Assembly (NCBI GenBank): GCA_913056395.1
Contig: CAJXMG010000015.1
Span: forward strand, 1 to 64,000
Length of the DNA stretch: 64,000 bases
Source of the DNA: an uncultured bacterium
Lineage (GTDB): Bacteria; Planctomycetota; UBA8108; UBA1146
Reading direction: 5' to 3'
Shown: positions 15,510 to 24,601 of the stretch, in pieces
Layout of the letters: each line of letters opens with the position of its first letter
How positions within the stretch are numbered: the stretch's first letter is position 1
The notes under the pieces: model-generated
Told to the model about the DNA's origin: nothing
Seen by the model: only the letters and a program-made list of their open reading frames with translations
Databases searched by the model: none
Position numbers and translations under genes: made by a program

Positions 15510-17129
15510 ATGAGTCCAATTCCCGGCCTTCTGATCCTCGTTGTCAGCCTTGTCGCTGCTCAACCGGTCATCGATTCTCCTTCGACCGATCAACAGGCAA
15601 CCGTTGATCGAGCCGATTCTCCAAAAGGGATGGGGATCGCCGATGCGAGGCACCTCCTCGATCGAACCTGCTTTGGTGTCCCCCACCAGACGCTGGAGAA
15701 CTACGCTTCCCTGACCCGAGATCAAGCGGTCGATCAACTGATTAGCACCTTGAAAACCGAAGCACAAACCCCCCTCCCCGAATGGACCGGATTATCGTTT
15801 CAGGAGATTCGGGATCTTCGGCTGGAGGACAGGCAAGCATTCGGCAGAACGCAGAGAGGTTGGCAACAGGAAGCCCGATCCTGGTGGGCACAGGAAATCC
15901 TGACGACTTCGTCGCCCCTGACTGAACGCCTGGTATTGATGTGGCATGGGCATTTCACTTCAGAAATGCGGACCGTCAGATCACCGCACGCAATGCTCAC
16001 TCAAAATCAGCTCTTCCGTAAAAATGGAAGCGACAACTTCGCTGATCTCTTGAGAGCTGTTTCCATGGACAACGCCATGGCCCTCTATCTCAACACCCAA
16101 CAAAGCAAAAAGGGCAAACCCAATGAGAACTTTGCCCGGGAACTCTTCGAACTCTTCAGTCTTGGAGAAGGTCATTACACAGAACGGGACGTCAAGGAAG
16201 CGGCCCGTGCCTTTACCGGATATCGAGTCCAGGGTCAGGGTCAGGTTCGCAAAGTCTCCCGTCTCCATGATTCTTCCGTCAAAACCGTTCTGGGTAAAAG
16301 AGGCCGCCTCGATGGGCTGGACGTCGTCAATCTGGTCCTCAAGCACCCCGCTTGTGGTGAGTGGATTGCACGCAGATTCTGGCTCGAATTCGTCTCACCC
16401 ACTCCCGATCAGGAAGTGATCAAAAAGTGGGGCAAGGTGCTGCGCCGATCCGATTGGGATTTGAAAGCATTCCTGTCACACGTCTTCAAATCAGATCAAT
16501 TCTGGTCAGCAGAATATCGGGGAGCGCTGGTCAAAAGCCCGGTCGATCTGGTGATGGGCTCTCTGCGAAGATTGGAAATCAGCGAGATTCCAGGGTTGCA
16601 GCTCAACCGCAATCTTCAAGCGATGGGACAGGTTCTCTTCGACCCACCCAACGTGGCAGGTTGGCCCGGTGGAACCGCATGGATCGATTCGACGTCTTTG
16701 CTGGAGAGACGCAAGTTTCTGCAGGATGCCGTCCCCACAGCCATGATTTTTGCCACTTGGCAAAAGAGCGAAGGCTCTGCCAGCGTCGGCAAACCCGGGA
16801 TGAATCCCGAAAAGACACCCGAGATGGATCCTGAAATGAACCCGGAAATGGAGCCAGAGATGTCTCCCGACATGAAACCGAAAATGAATCCAGCAGGAAA
16901 CAGGACGTCCAAGCGATTGAACCGGCGACAGATTCGCCGTTATCGCCCAGTTGCAGCACAGTCCGTTGAAAAGCTGTACCAGCAATTCATCGACGGTAAA
17001 TCGATGAACGAAGAAGCATGGACCCTTTCGTGGTTGCCTTTTCAACCGGTGACGGATGCCGATCAGAGCGATACCGGTTTTGGGCGCTTGCAGGAACTGA
17101 TTCTCGACCCGACCTATCAGCTGAAATGA
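15510..17129 (+). CDS. DUF1800 family protein
   Basis: A 539-residue exported protein (signal IPGLLILVVSLVAAQPV). The DUF1800 core is clear: LMWHGHFTSE, NENFARELFELFSLGEGHYTE, and NVAGWPGGTAWIDSTSLLERR. The function is unknown; the family almost always sits next to a DUF1501 gene, as here (6 bases apart). An insert near residues 430-460 is a degenerate repeat of Pro-Glu-Met units (DPEMNPEMEPEMSPDM), unusual for the family. ATG 15510 has GGAGAG upstream and gives the signal peptide; the longer frame to 15453 does not. Confidence 0.9.
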   Translation: MSPIPGLLILVVSLVAAQPVIDSPSTDQQATVDRADSPKGMGIADARHLLDRTCFGVPHQTLENYASLTRDQAVDQLISTLKTEAQTPLPEWTGLSFQEIRDLRLEDRQAFGRTQRGWQQEARSWWAQEILTTSSPLTERLVLMWHGHFTSEMRTVRSPHAMLTQNQLFRKNGSDNFADLLRAVSMDNAMALYLNTQQSKKGKPNENFARELFELFSLGEGHYTERDVKEAARAFTGYRVQGQGQVRKVSRLHDSSVKTVLGKRGRLDGLDVVNLVLKHPACGEWIARRFWLEFVSPTPDQEVIKKWGKVLRRSDWDLKAFLSHVFKSDQFWSAEYRGALVKSPVDLVMGSLRRLEISEIPGLQLNRNLQAMGQVLFDPPNVAGWPGGTAWIDSTSLLERRKFLQDAVPTAMIFATWQKSEGSASVGKPGMNPEKTPEMDPEMNPEMEPEMSPDMKPKMNPAGNRTSKRLNRRQIRRYRPVAAQSVEKLYQQFIDGKSMNEEAWTLSWLPFQPVTDADQSDTGFGRLQELILDPTYQLK

Positions 17130-17135
17130 GATCCC

Positions 17136-18347
17136 ATGGAATTTGATCGCAGAACCTTTCTTCATCTCAGCGGAGGAGCATGCCTTCCATGGCTGGTTCC
17201 CGGAGTCGAAGCCTGGGCATTTGATGATCCGCAACAGAAGCAGTTGAAGGTCGCTCCCGAATTGCGCGAGCGGACTCTCATACTCGTAGAGCTTCAGGGA
17301 GGAAATGACGGTTTGAATACCGTGATCCCCCTCCGTGATGAGCGTTATCGGGAATTGAGACCCCGTATCGGTTTGAAAAAGAACCAGATCATCGAGCTGG
17401 ACTCGAAACAGGGAATGCATTCTTCCCTGAAACCGCTGACAGAAGCATGGGAGGCTGAGGAAGCCAACTGGATACTCGGCCTCGGCTACCCGGATCCGAA
17501 TCGATCCCACTTCCGTTCCATCGAAATATGGGAAACCGGTTCCGACAGCGACGAAGAATTGCAGGAAGGGTGGCTGACGAGAATGCTCAAGGCTCAGCCC
17601 GATCCAGATCGAGCCGCCGAAGGAATCATCATCGGTGGAGGTGACGCAGGCCCTCTGTACGGGACCGGCTTGCGAGTGATCAATATGGATGACCCCGAAA
17701 AATTTTCACGCCAGGCTCGTGCAGTTCCGGAAGTGGCTCGCGGAACGGATGCTCGCAAGGCACTGGAGCACCTACTCGATGTTCAGGAAGACATCAAAAA
17801 AGCGGCAGGGATCATCGAAGAGAAGATTCAGGCTTCACCGGATCACGGAGTCCGCTTCCCCGGCACCCGGTTTGGACAACGCTGCAAGATTGCTGCAGAG
17901 ATGGTCACCTCGGGAGTTCCCTGCCCCGTCATCAAGATCTCCATCGGCGGCTTTGACACACATAACAACCAACTCAATCGCCACTCCCGTCTGTTGACAG
18001 AGCTGGCGGATGGATTGGCAGCCCTGCGCAAGGCACTGATCGCCACCGGTAAATGGGATCGCACCCTGATCAGCACCTACTCGGAGTTTGGACGCCGTGC
18101 CAGAGAGAATGGCAGTGAGGGAACCGACCACGGCACCGCTGCCCCACACTTGTTGCTCGGTGGCAATATCAAGGGAGGCTTCTCCGGCAGACAGCCTGAT
18201 CTCGGGAAATTGGTCCGGGACGACCTGATCCACACCACCGACTACCGCCGCCTCTATGCCACCATTGAACAGAAGTGGTTCGGTCTGAAGGGCAGATCTG
18301 AGGTTTCCCGCGGGGCCAAACCTCTCGACGTGATTCGCAAGGGCTGA
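17136..18347 (+). CDS. DUF1501 family protein (sulfatase-like fold), twin-arginine exported
   Basis: A 403-residue protein starting with DRRTFLHLSGG, a twin-arginine type leader. DUF1501 signatures follow: VELQGGNDGLNTVIPL near residue 50, HSSLKPL, IGGFDTHNNQ at about 270, STYSEFGRRARENGSEGTDHG at about 310-330, and the C-terminal TTDYRRLYATI. The fold is related to alkaline phosphatase/sulfatase. It forms a two-gene unit with DUF1800 upstream, a pair very abundant in planctomycetes and some proteobacteria. The exact reaction is not known. Confidence 0.92.
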   Translation: MEFDRRTFLHLSGGACLPWLVPGVEAWAFDDPQQKQLKVAPELRERTLILVELQGGNDGLNTVIPLRDERYRELRPRIGLKKNQIIELDSKQGMHSSLKPLTEAWEAEEANWILGLGYPDPNRSHFRSIEIWETGSDSDEELQEGWLTRMLKAQPDPDRAAEGIIIGGGDAGPLYGTGLRVINMDDPEKFSRQARAVPEVARGTDARKALEHLLDVQEDIKKAAGIIEEKIQASPDHGVRFPGTRFGQRCKIAAEMVTSGVPCPVIKISIGGFDTHNNQLNRHSRLLTELADGLAALRKALIATGKWDRTLISTYSEFGRRARENGSEGTDHGTAAPHLLLGGNIKGGFSGRQPDLGKLVRDDLIHTTDYRRLYATIEQKWFGLKGRSEVSRGAKPLDVIRKG

Positions 18348-18432
18348 TCTGGCCCGAGTGGGATCCGAGACCTGATCAGATCGCTTTAAGAATGACGCTT
18401 TTACGTTATTCTAATAGGCGAAAGGGAGCCTC

Positions 18433-20286
18433 TTGGATCTGAATCTTCTCTTGTTGAGCACGGTGGCCTTCATTCTGGGCCCCGCCACTGCTTCTTTGGG
18501 CCGCAGGTTTCCCTTGTTCCTGCCGGTACTCGATGGCTTTGTCCTGCTCTCGGTGACAGGCCTGATTCTCATGGAAGTGATCCCCCATTCGATGGAGGAA
18601 GTTGGCCTGTGGGCGATTCCACTGGCACTGCTGGGGCTTCTCGTTCCCAGCATGATCGAGAAGCGCTACCACAAAATGGCTCATAGTGCCCATCATTGGG
18701 CAACCTGGTTTGGAGTCGCCGCCATCCTGATTCACTCGACTCTGGACGGCGTGGCACTGTCTCTGGGTAGCGCAGGAACCCAAGCTGAAGGATTGGCTCT
18801 GGCAGTGATCCTTCACCGACTTGTCGAAGGAATGGCCATTTGGTGGATTGTTCGTCCCCATTACGGGATAGCGCCTGCTCTGGCTCTCATAGGATTGGGA
18901 ACACTGATCCACGCCGGTGGATTTATCGGGGGACAGGAAATTCAAACGGCCCTGAAGAATTTTCCTCTGGGCGGATTACTCGCATTCCTCGGCGGATCCC
19001 TGCTCCACGTCCTGATCCATTCCGCTTCTCCAAAAATTGAGGAGTCTGGAAAAACGCCAGCTCTCTCCGCCATCGGAGCCCTCTTGGGGATGCTGTTTTT
19101 GGCAACCCATGTTACCGACAGCGCCCATATCGGATCGGGCCATGATCACGCCCATGGTGGAGTCGCCCAGCTGTTTGAAAACTTCCTGGCATTGGCACAG
19201 GAAAGCGCACCGGCTCTGTTACTTGCCTATACCGTCGCCGGCCTGATTCATGCCCTGCTTCCCAAAACCACCATCGATTGGATGGGAAAAGGCTCACATG
19301 CCCAGCAGTCTGTACGCGGCATGTTGTTTGCCCTGCCATTGCCGATCTGTTCCTGCGGAGTACTCCCCCTCTATCGAAGTCTTGTCGAACGGGGAGTCCC
19401 GACAGCTGCGGCGATCACTCTGCTGATCGCCACCCCCGAGTTGGGAATCGATGCCGTCTTCCTGTCCGTCACCATGATCGACGGCCCCTTTGCCTTGGCC
19501 AGAGTTTTGGCAGCGGCAGCACTGGCCATCTTTGGAGGTCTGCTCGCGGTTCATTATGTGCCCAGGATCAAGGGACACCTTCTCAAGGAACAGCCTTCCG
19601 AGCCGGAAGCCCCGCTTGGAAAACGGATCTTTGCAGGATTGAAAGTGGGCCTCTGTGATCTGGTCGACGGTACCGCTCCATGGATCATTCTCGGACTGTT
19701 TCTGGCTTCCGCCCTGTCTCCCTTGGTTGCGGACGGTTCAGTCCTCGAAAAAATCCCCGAAATGCTGAAGGTTCCGGCCTTTGCCCTGCTCGGCCTGCCG
19801 GTCTACGTCTGCGCCAGTGGTGCTACTCCCCTTGCTGCGGTCTTGATTGCAGGAGGGGCATCTCCCGGTGCAGCACTGGCATTCCTGCTCACAGGCCCAG
19901 CTACCAACGCCACCACCTTCGGGGTACTGGCAGATCTTCATGGCAAAAAAACAGCCATCCTTTTTGCGGTCAGCGTCGGCCTTGGAGCGATCGGTTGCGG
20001 ATATGCAGTCGACGCCGCTCTTCCCTCGGTGGAAGTCGGTGCAGCCGCCCATCTGGGCCATGATCACATGCACGATCATTCCGAATCAGGTTTCGAACTC
20101 ACCCAAATTGCTCTCTATGCCCTTGGTGGGCTCTTCCTGCTCAGTCTTTTCCGTAAAGGGCCCAGGCCATTCATGACCCAGGTCTTCGGAGTTCCAACCA
20201 CCGACAATCAGGAAGAGGACGGCTCGTGCTGTTCTTCCAACGTGGTCGAACCGACTCCTCCGACTCCGCCATCCGGCGGATCATGA
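18433..20286 (+). CDS. Metal permease: ZIP-like N-terminal region fused to DUF318 (SO_0444/ArsP-type) efflux permease
   Basis: A 617-residue multi-span membrane protein. Residues 1-225 hold about seven helices with ZIP-like metal-site patterns (VIPHSMEE, HSTLDGVAL, ILHRLVEGMA). A His-rich loop (HDHAHGG, about 235-245) leads to a DUF318/PF03773 permease with PLPICSCGVLPLYRSL and ATPELGIDAVFLS, then CASGATPLAAVLI and LTGPATNATTF in the second half. The tail has HLGHDHMHDHSE and a CC pair. Related proteins export copper/zinc or arsenicals, so a divalent metal is likely. The start is TTG 18433 behind AAAGGGAG. The two-module fusion is the notable point. Confidence 0.82.
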   Translation: MDLNLLLLSTVAFILGPATASLGRRFPLFLPVLDGFVLLSVTGLILMEVIPHSMEEVGLWAIPLALLGLLVPSMIEKRYHKMAHSAHHWATWFGVAAILIHSTLDGVALSLGSAGTQAEGLALAVILHRLVEGMAIWWIVRPHYGIAPALALIGLGTLIHAGGFIGGQEIQTALKNFPLGGLLAFLGGSLLHVLIHSASPKIEESGKTPALSAIGALLGMLFLATHVTDSAHIGSGHDHAHGGVAQLFENFLALAQESAPALLLAYTVAGLIHALLPKTTIDWMGKGSHAQQSVRGMLFALPLPICSCGVLPLYRSLVERGVPTAAAITLLIATPELGIDAVFLSVTMIDGPFALARVLAAAALAIFGGLLAVHYVPRIKGHLLKEQPSEPEAPLGKRIFAGLKVGLCDLVDGTAPWIILGLFLASALSPLVADGSVLEKIPEMLKVPAFALLGLPVYVCASGATPLAAVLIAGGASPGAALAFLLTGPATNATTFGVLADLHGKKTAILFAVSVGLGAIGCGYAVDAALPSVEVGAAAHLGHDHMHDHSESGFELTQIALYALGGLFLLSLFRKGPRPFMTQVFGVPTTDNQEEDGSCCSSNVVEPTPPTPPSGGS

Positions 20287-20394
20287 TGCTCCTGATCTTG
20301 AGACCCGGTCGGGTCTGGTTGTCCTGAGCACCTTCTGTGGCTAGCATCGGGGAGATCCCTGCGGGGATCCTGAACCCCTGAGGAAGGAAGGCCC

Positions 20395-20823
20395 ATGCCT
20401 TACCCTGAAGAACTGGTTGCGCCCATGCGCAAGGAACTGACCGATCATGGAGTCACCGAACTGAAATCTGCGACTGAGGTAGAGGATTTCCTCGGATCGG
20501 ATGAAACTTCGCTGGTCATCATCAACAGCGTCTGTGGCTGTGCTGCAGGTGGTGCACGACCCGGTGCTGTTCTTTCGATTCAGGCCGAAACGAAACCGGA
20601 TCGCATCGGTACCGTCTTCGCCGGCCAGGATGTGGAAGCGACTCAAAAAGCTCGCGACTTCTGTTCACAGGTCCCCCCCAGCAGCCCATCGATGGCCCTC
20701 TTCAAGGGCTCGGAGCTGGTCTGGTTCCTGCCACGCCACATGATTGAAGGCCGTGACCCGCAGAGCATCGCTTTCGATCTGGTCCAGGCGTACGAAGAGC
20801 ACTGCTCCAGCAAGGCCAACTGA
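20395..20823 (+). CDS. BrxA/BrxB family bacilliredoxin
   Basis: A 142-residue DUF1094 (YphP/YqiW) thioredoxin-like protein with the active-site CGC in NSVCGCAAGGARPG at residues about 43-56 and the conserved PPSSPSMALFKGSELV near 95-110. Bacilliredoxins remove bacillithiol from mixed disulfides; outside Firmicutes they occur in thiol-redox systems of several phyla. The N-terminal YPEELVAPMRKELTDHG is typical. Ribosome-binding site GGAAGG lies seven bases before ATG 20395. A small unknown gene follows in the same frame after the stop. Confidence 0.93.
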   Translation: MPYPEELVAPMRKELTDHGVTELKSATEVEDFLGSDETSLVIINSVCGCAAGGARPGAVLSIQAETKPDRIGTVFAGQDVEATQKARDFCSQVPPSSPSMALFKGSELVWFLPRHMIEGRDPQSIAFDLVQAYEEHCSSKAN

Positions 20824-20847
20824 ACCTTGGGTACGTTTCATGACCAC

Positions 20848-21126
20848 ATGGGCGAACTCCACGGCATTACCGTGGTAGTACGCCAAAAGGATGGAAACAC
20901 CTGGATCGGCCGCTGTCACAGTGAGGATGCCATCGAGGTGATCCTTCACGACGCTGACCAGCACGTGGTCAGTGAAAGCGACGAGAATCCTGTCGATTGG
21001 CTCTCCAGAGCCAGACAGATGGGACACTGGCCCAGAGTTTCGACGATTCGCATTCCCCGAGAAACGGTGAGCGCACTGGTCAGACTTTCTGACGTCAATC
21101 AAAAAGGGGAGTTGCCAGAGTCCTGA
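20848..21126 (+). CDS. Small conserved-looking protein of unknown function
   Basis: About 92 residues from ATG 20848 (a TTG at 20827 would add seven). It begins with short strands (ITVVVRQKDGNTWIGRCH) and then alternating strand/helix text (IEVILHDADQHV; TIRIPRETVSALVRL). There is no signal peptide, membrane helix or known motif. Its spacing after the bacilliredoxin gene (24 bases) suggests one transcript. Its last codons and stop (TGA 21124-21126) lie inside the strong terminator hairpin at 21107-21151, which supports it as the last gene of the unit. Confidence 0.6.
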   Translation: MGELHGITVVVRQKDGNTWIGRCHSEDAIEVILHDADQHVVSESDENPVDWLSRARQMGHWPRVSTIRIPRETVSALVRLSDVNQKGELPES

Positions 21127-21151
21127 CTCTGGCAACTCCCTCTTCTTTTTT
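21107..21151 (+). terminator. Rho-independent terminator overlapping the end of the upstream gene
   Basis: A perfect 16-bp stem GGGAGTTGCCAGAGTC with its complement, 2-nt-spaced apex, is followed by TCTTCTTTTTT. The left arm encodes the last residues of the upstream protein and the stop sits at the apex. Confidence 0.93.
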
Positions 21152-21233
21152 GAATCCTTTTATACTTCCTTATTCAAACTGCCTCGCGCTAAATCAGTCC
21201 CGCTGAATCAGTCTTGCGAATCAGTTCATCGAC

Positions 21234-22337
21234 TCAATCTGTCAATGACGGCGGTGGCGGAGATTCTCCGACCAACAGCCTCGTCATGCGACTCATATCG
21301 AGAAGCATCGGAACCGAAGGATCATCACTGTTGAGAATGACTTCCGGGATCTCCAGATTCTTGACCGCTTCCAGTGCGAGCAGGATTCGGCCCCCGGTGG
21401 TATCGAGAGCCTGATTTCGCAAGTCGTCGCGCAGGGCCTTCGACTTTTCGATGGCCAGATCCCCTTCCGCGATCAGGATGTCCCTCTCTGCATCGCCCTC
21501 TGATCGGGTTTTACGATCATAGAGCTGGGCTTCTGACGAGATCGTGGCGATTTCCACCTCGAATGCCGAGCGCTGCTCCTGAATCCTTTTCTCCCAGTCC
21601 CGCTCCTTGGCAAGAACTGCTGCCGCAATCTGGCGCTTCTGGGTCTGAACCTTCTGATCTTCCTCAGCCTGTTTGGTCAAAGCCTCTTCCAGTTTTGATT
21701 CCTGACGCAAAAGCTGTTTGTTCTGAAGTTTGCTTTCGTAGTCGGGAAGGAACTTGACCGCACGGATCAACAGATCTTCCGGCTCGACATGAAAACTCGC
21801 CAGTTCCGATCGAAGAACGGTGAGGGTTTCCGCTGCTTGTACCGATCGCTTATCCGTCAACTGAAGGTCTTCAGAAGTCAACTTCGCAAGTTCAGTCCGC
21901 AAAACATTGAGAACCTGCGAACGGACCCGCTCCACGTAAGAGAGACGCAATCCCTCTTCCACCAACTTGTAACCGGATCCTTCGATGATTCTGTAGGTCA
22001 GTGAAACATCGATGGTCACGTTGTTATTGTCTTTGGTACGAAGCTCGAGGGGCTGCTGCCAATCCTCGATCCCCCGGGAAGTATTGCGGTTGTCTCGCAG
22101 CTTTTCACCGCTGACGAAATGCAGGAAATGGGTCTGCCGGGGCAACAGGTGCCAACGATGATAACTCGGAATGGCAAGAACCAGCCCGGTGCGAAAATCT
22201 TCCTGCACCACTCCCTTGCCAGGTCCGAAAACCACTTGTTTGACACCGATGGAAGCAGGTGGAATTTTCTGGGTGACGACGGTCAGCAGAAACAAACCAA
22301 CAATCAAAATCGACAGAATTACGGAGAGAAACTTCAT
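21234..22337 (-). CDS. SPFH/band-7 membrane protein (second of pair)
   Basis: A 367-residue protein: one N-terminal membrane helix (LSVILSILIVGLFLLTVV), an SPFH/prohibitin domain at about 30-200 (TIDVSLTYRI, RSQVLNVLRTELAKLTSEDL), and a long charged coiled coil at about 205-300 (EEALTKQAEEDQKVQTQKRQ). It ends in a Pro-rich tail. Such proteins form large ring or cage assemblies on the membrane and guard proteases or microdomains, as HflK/HflC do. ATG 22337 overlaps the upstream SPFH stop by four bases, so the two products are probably made together and form a hetero-oligomer. Confidence 0.88.
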   Translation of the reverse strand: MKFLSVILSILIVGLFLLTVVTQKIPPASIGVKQVVFGPGKGVVQEDFRTGLVLAIPSYHRWHLLPRQTHFLHFVSGEKLRDNRNTSRGIEDWQQPLELRTKDNNNVTIDVSLTYRIIEGSGYKLVEEGLRLSYVERVRSQVLNVLRTELAKLTSEDLQLTDKRSVQAAETLTVLRSELASFHVEPEDLLIRAVKFLPDYESKLQNKQLLRQESKLEEALTKQAEEDQKVQTQKRQIAAAVLAKERDWEKRIQEQRSAFEVEIATISSEAQLYDRKTRSEGDAERDILIAEGDLAIEKSKALRDDLRNQALDTTGGRILLALEAVKNLEIPEVILNSDDPSVPMLLDMSRMTRLLVGESPPPPSLTD

Positions 22338-23563
22338 CGACGGTCTCCCTTCAACTCGGGAATCCCCTGAGACCCTGCGGATTGTCCCGCCGGAGGAAGC
22401 AAATGCTCCACTCGAACCGGTGCGGAATCCCTGCGATACGGCACCACACTGAATTTCACACGCTGGAAGAGCCTGGAAAGTTCTTCTCGAACGAGGACTT
22501 CACCCTGACGCTCCAGTGCGGCGACACGGGCCAGCAAACCTTCTGCTTCCTTGCGAGCACTGTTTTCCAGAGCCCTTGCTTCCTGAGTCTTGCGAGCCTC
22601 TTCTGCCTTGCCTGCGTTGATCTGGGTGATCTTGTAGGCGTCTGCAGACTTCTCGATCTGGACCCGATCCTTTTCCGCATTGATCTTGTCTGCCTCGAGT
22701 TTTCCCAAAGCCTGTTCATATTCGGAGGCCTTGGTTCGCTCAGTTTCCGCGAGTTTGCGCTCCAGCTCATTGATCAGCTTGGCCTGCTCGATGCGCAGTC
22801 GCTCCACCTCCTGGTTGGCGTTTTTCCGATCCTCGATGGCATTTTCCACCTTGACGTCAAAACTGGGTTTGGGGGTGATGATCTGCAGAATCTCAATGCC
22901 GTGGTCCCTGAGATATTCATTCAGGCGATTCTTGGATTGATTCGTGGCGGTGGTGTAGTTGCTCGGGTCGGCAATATCCTCGGAAGAATAGCGACCGAAC
23001 TCATCACGAAGGACCGACCTTGCGAAGGCCCTGACCCAGTTACGCTTGAAGGCCTCACCGGGTCCACTGTCCTGCAATACCTTGGCTGCTTCGGAGGGGA
23101 TCAACTGGTACTGAAGTGAGATTACATTGAATTTGAAAGAGGAACCGTCCGAAGCCCTGACCGACAATTCACGGACATGATTGTAATCAATGTTTCTGGC
23201 ACCCGTCATCTGGAACTCATTCGGCGATTTGTCCATGACATACGCCTCGCTGAGCCAGGGCAGGAAGAAGGTCACTCCCGGAGTGGTGACCACCTCTTCT
23301 TCACCGGTCAGATAGTTGACGATCACCGCAACTTCCGTATCGGAGATGTCGACGATTCCCGCTCTACCGGTGAGAACCAAAAAGAGGAAGACCCCCAAAA
23401 TCAGAGCCAGCAAAAATCCTGGCACCGCCATTGGGTGTAACTGGAAGTCGCCGCCTCCTGAATTTCGTTTGCCACCGCCCCCCCCGGATCTTTTGCCAGG
23501 TTTTTCCGGTGGTGGTGGAGGCCAACTGTCCGGGATGTCATTGCCTGCAGGAACTGACGCCAT
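22334..23563 (-). CDS. SPFH/band-7 membrane protein (first of pair)
   Basis: A 409-residue protein. A Gly/Pro/Lys-rich cytoplasmic N-terminus (PPPPPEKPGKRSGGGGGK) precedes one membrane helix (VPGFLLALILGVFLFLVLTG), an SPFH domain (about 75-270, NVISLQYQLIPSEAAKVLQD) and an extended Glu/Lys/Ala coiled coil (about 250-375). The Pro/Gly start and tandem arrangement resemble HflK followed by HflC, but the coiled coil is much longer. ATG 23563 is preceded by GGGGGAAAG; the frame to 23629 adds Cys-rich residues unlikely to be translated. Confidence 0.86.
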   Translation of the reverse strand: MASVPAGNDIPDSWPPPPPEKPGKRSGGGGGKRNSGGGDFQLHPMAVPGFLLALILGVFLFLVLTGRAGIVDISDTEVAVIVNYLTGEEEVVTTPGVTFFLPWLSEAYVMDKSPNEFQMTGARNIDYNHVRELSVRASDGSSFKFNVISLQYQLIPSEAAKVLQDSGPGEAFKRNWVRAFARSVLRDEFGRYSSEDIADPSNYTTATNQSKNRLNEYLRDHGIEILQIITPKPSFDVKVENAIEDRKNANQEVERLRIEQAKLINELERKLAETERTKASEYEQALGKLEADKINAEKDRVQIEKSADAYKITQINAGKAEEARKTQEARALENSARKEAEGLLARVAALERQGEVLVREELSRLFQRVKFSVVPYRRDSAPVRVEHLLPPAGQSAGSQGIPELKGDRR

Positions 23564-23665
23564 CTTTCCCCCTGTCTGACGGGACTTCTGTTCGCAGCAC
23601 ATCATAGAGGTTGGCGAAAAATCCCACAATGAGAACAGAGGGCCACGGAGGGCTCCACAAACCGA

Positions 23666-24601
23666 TTATCCGAGGATTTCCTCTCCCAGCGCACTGGCAA
23701 GGATGGCAACTCCCACTTCTGCGGTTTTGTTGCCGTGGTCAAGCACGGGATTGACCTCTACCAGTTCCAGAGATCCAACCTTTCCAGTCTCGGCGATCAT
23801 TTCCATCGCCAAGTGAGCCTCCCGGTAGGTGAAGCCCCCCTCCAACGCGGTTCCGGTACCCGGTGCAAATCGGGGATCGATGACATCGATGTCGAAACTC
23901 ACATGAAGGTGATCGCAGTCCGCCAGAGCATGAGAGATCGCTTCCTCCAGCACCACCGGCAAGCCCCTGCGATCGACATCTTCCATCGTGTATGCACGAA
24001 TATTGTTTTCGCGGATATTTCGACGTTCCCCCGGATCCAGATCGCGGAGCCCGACCTGCACGATGCGGTGGGGTTCCAACTTGGTTCCGGCATAACCGAC
24101 TTCGGTTAACTCGCGGGGCCCATTCCCAAGAAGACAGGCAAGGGGCATACCGTGGACATTGCCTGTAGGTGAAGTATCCGGAGTGTTCAGGTCGGCATGG
24201 GCATCCAGCCAGAGCACACCGATTTTTGGAATCGAACCGGGGTTTTGACTGTGGTAGTGACTGGCGACACCGCTGATGGTTCCCACAGCAACGGAGTGAT
24301 CCCCTCCCAGCACCAGCGGCAAGCGACCGCTGTCCAGTGACCCCTTCACGCGATCACTCAATTGACCGCATGTCTGGGAAATCGTCTCAAGGTAACGGGC
24401 CTTGGGATCGCCCGGCTTTTCCAGCTCAGGGATGGGAACCGCAATATCCCCGCCGTCGATCACATTCAGCTCAAGTCGCTCCAATGCCTTGGTCAGTCCA
24501 GCGATTCTCAAGGCTGTCGGGCCCATGGCGACCCCTCTTTGCCCTGCACCGTGATCCAGAGGTACGCCGATCAATTCAACAGGCTGGTCCTTCGACTTCA
24601 T
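23666..24601 (-). CDS. rocF: Arginase
   Basis: A 311-residue ureohydrolase that converts arginine to ornithine and urea using two manganese ions. Metal ligands are visible in GGDHSVA (about 99), WLDAHADLNTP (about 130) and SFDIDVIDP (about 234). The N-terminal GVPLDHGAGQRGVAMGPTA and SPTGNVHGMPLACLLG are specific for arginase rather than agmatinase, and the C-terminal ELVEVNPVLDH is canonical. ATG 24601 overlaps the stop of the upstream selenoprotein candidate (ATGA), so translation of arginase may depend on readthrough of the UGA at 25410. That coupling is inference from spacing. Confidence 0.94.
   Translation of the reverse strand: MKSKDQPVELIGVPLDHGAGQRGVAMGPTALRIAGLTKALERLELNVIDGGDIAVPIPELEKPGDPKARYLETISQTCGQLSDRVKGSLDSGRLPLVLGGDHSVAVGTISGVASHYHSQNPGSIPKIGVLWLDAHADLNTPDTSPTGNVHGMPLACLLGNGPRELTEVGYAGTKLEPHRIVQVGLRDLDPGERRNIRENNIRAYTMEDVDRRGLPVVLEEAISHALADCDHLHVSFDIDVIDPRFAPGTGTALEGGFTYREAHLAMEMIAETGKVGSLELVEVNPVLDHGNKTAEVGVAILASALGEEILG

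Noticed and set aside
16506-17510. 334-codon open frame antisense to the DUF1800/DUF1501 pair
   Set aside because: Spans two clearly coding genes in the opposite direction, shadow frame.
20395-21126. In-frame UGA between the bacilliredoxin and the next small gene as a second selenoprotein
   Set aside because: The bacilliredoxin is full length at the UGA, no redox motif surrounds it and no hairpin follows at the right distance.
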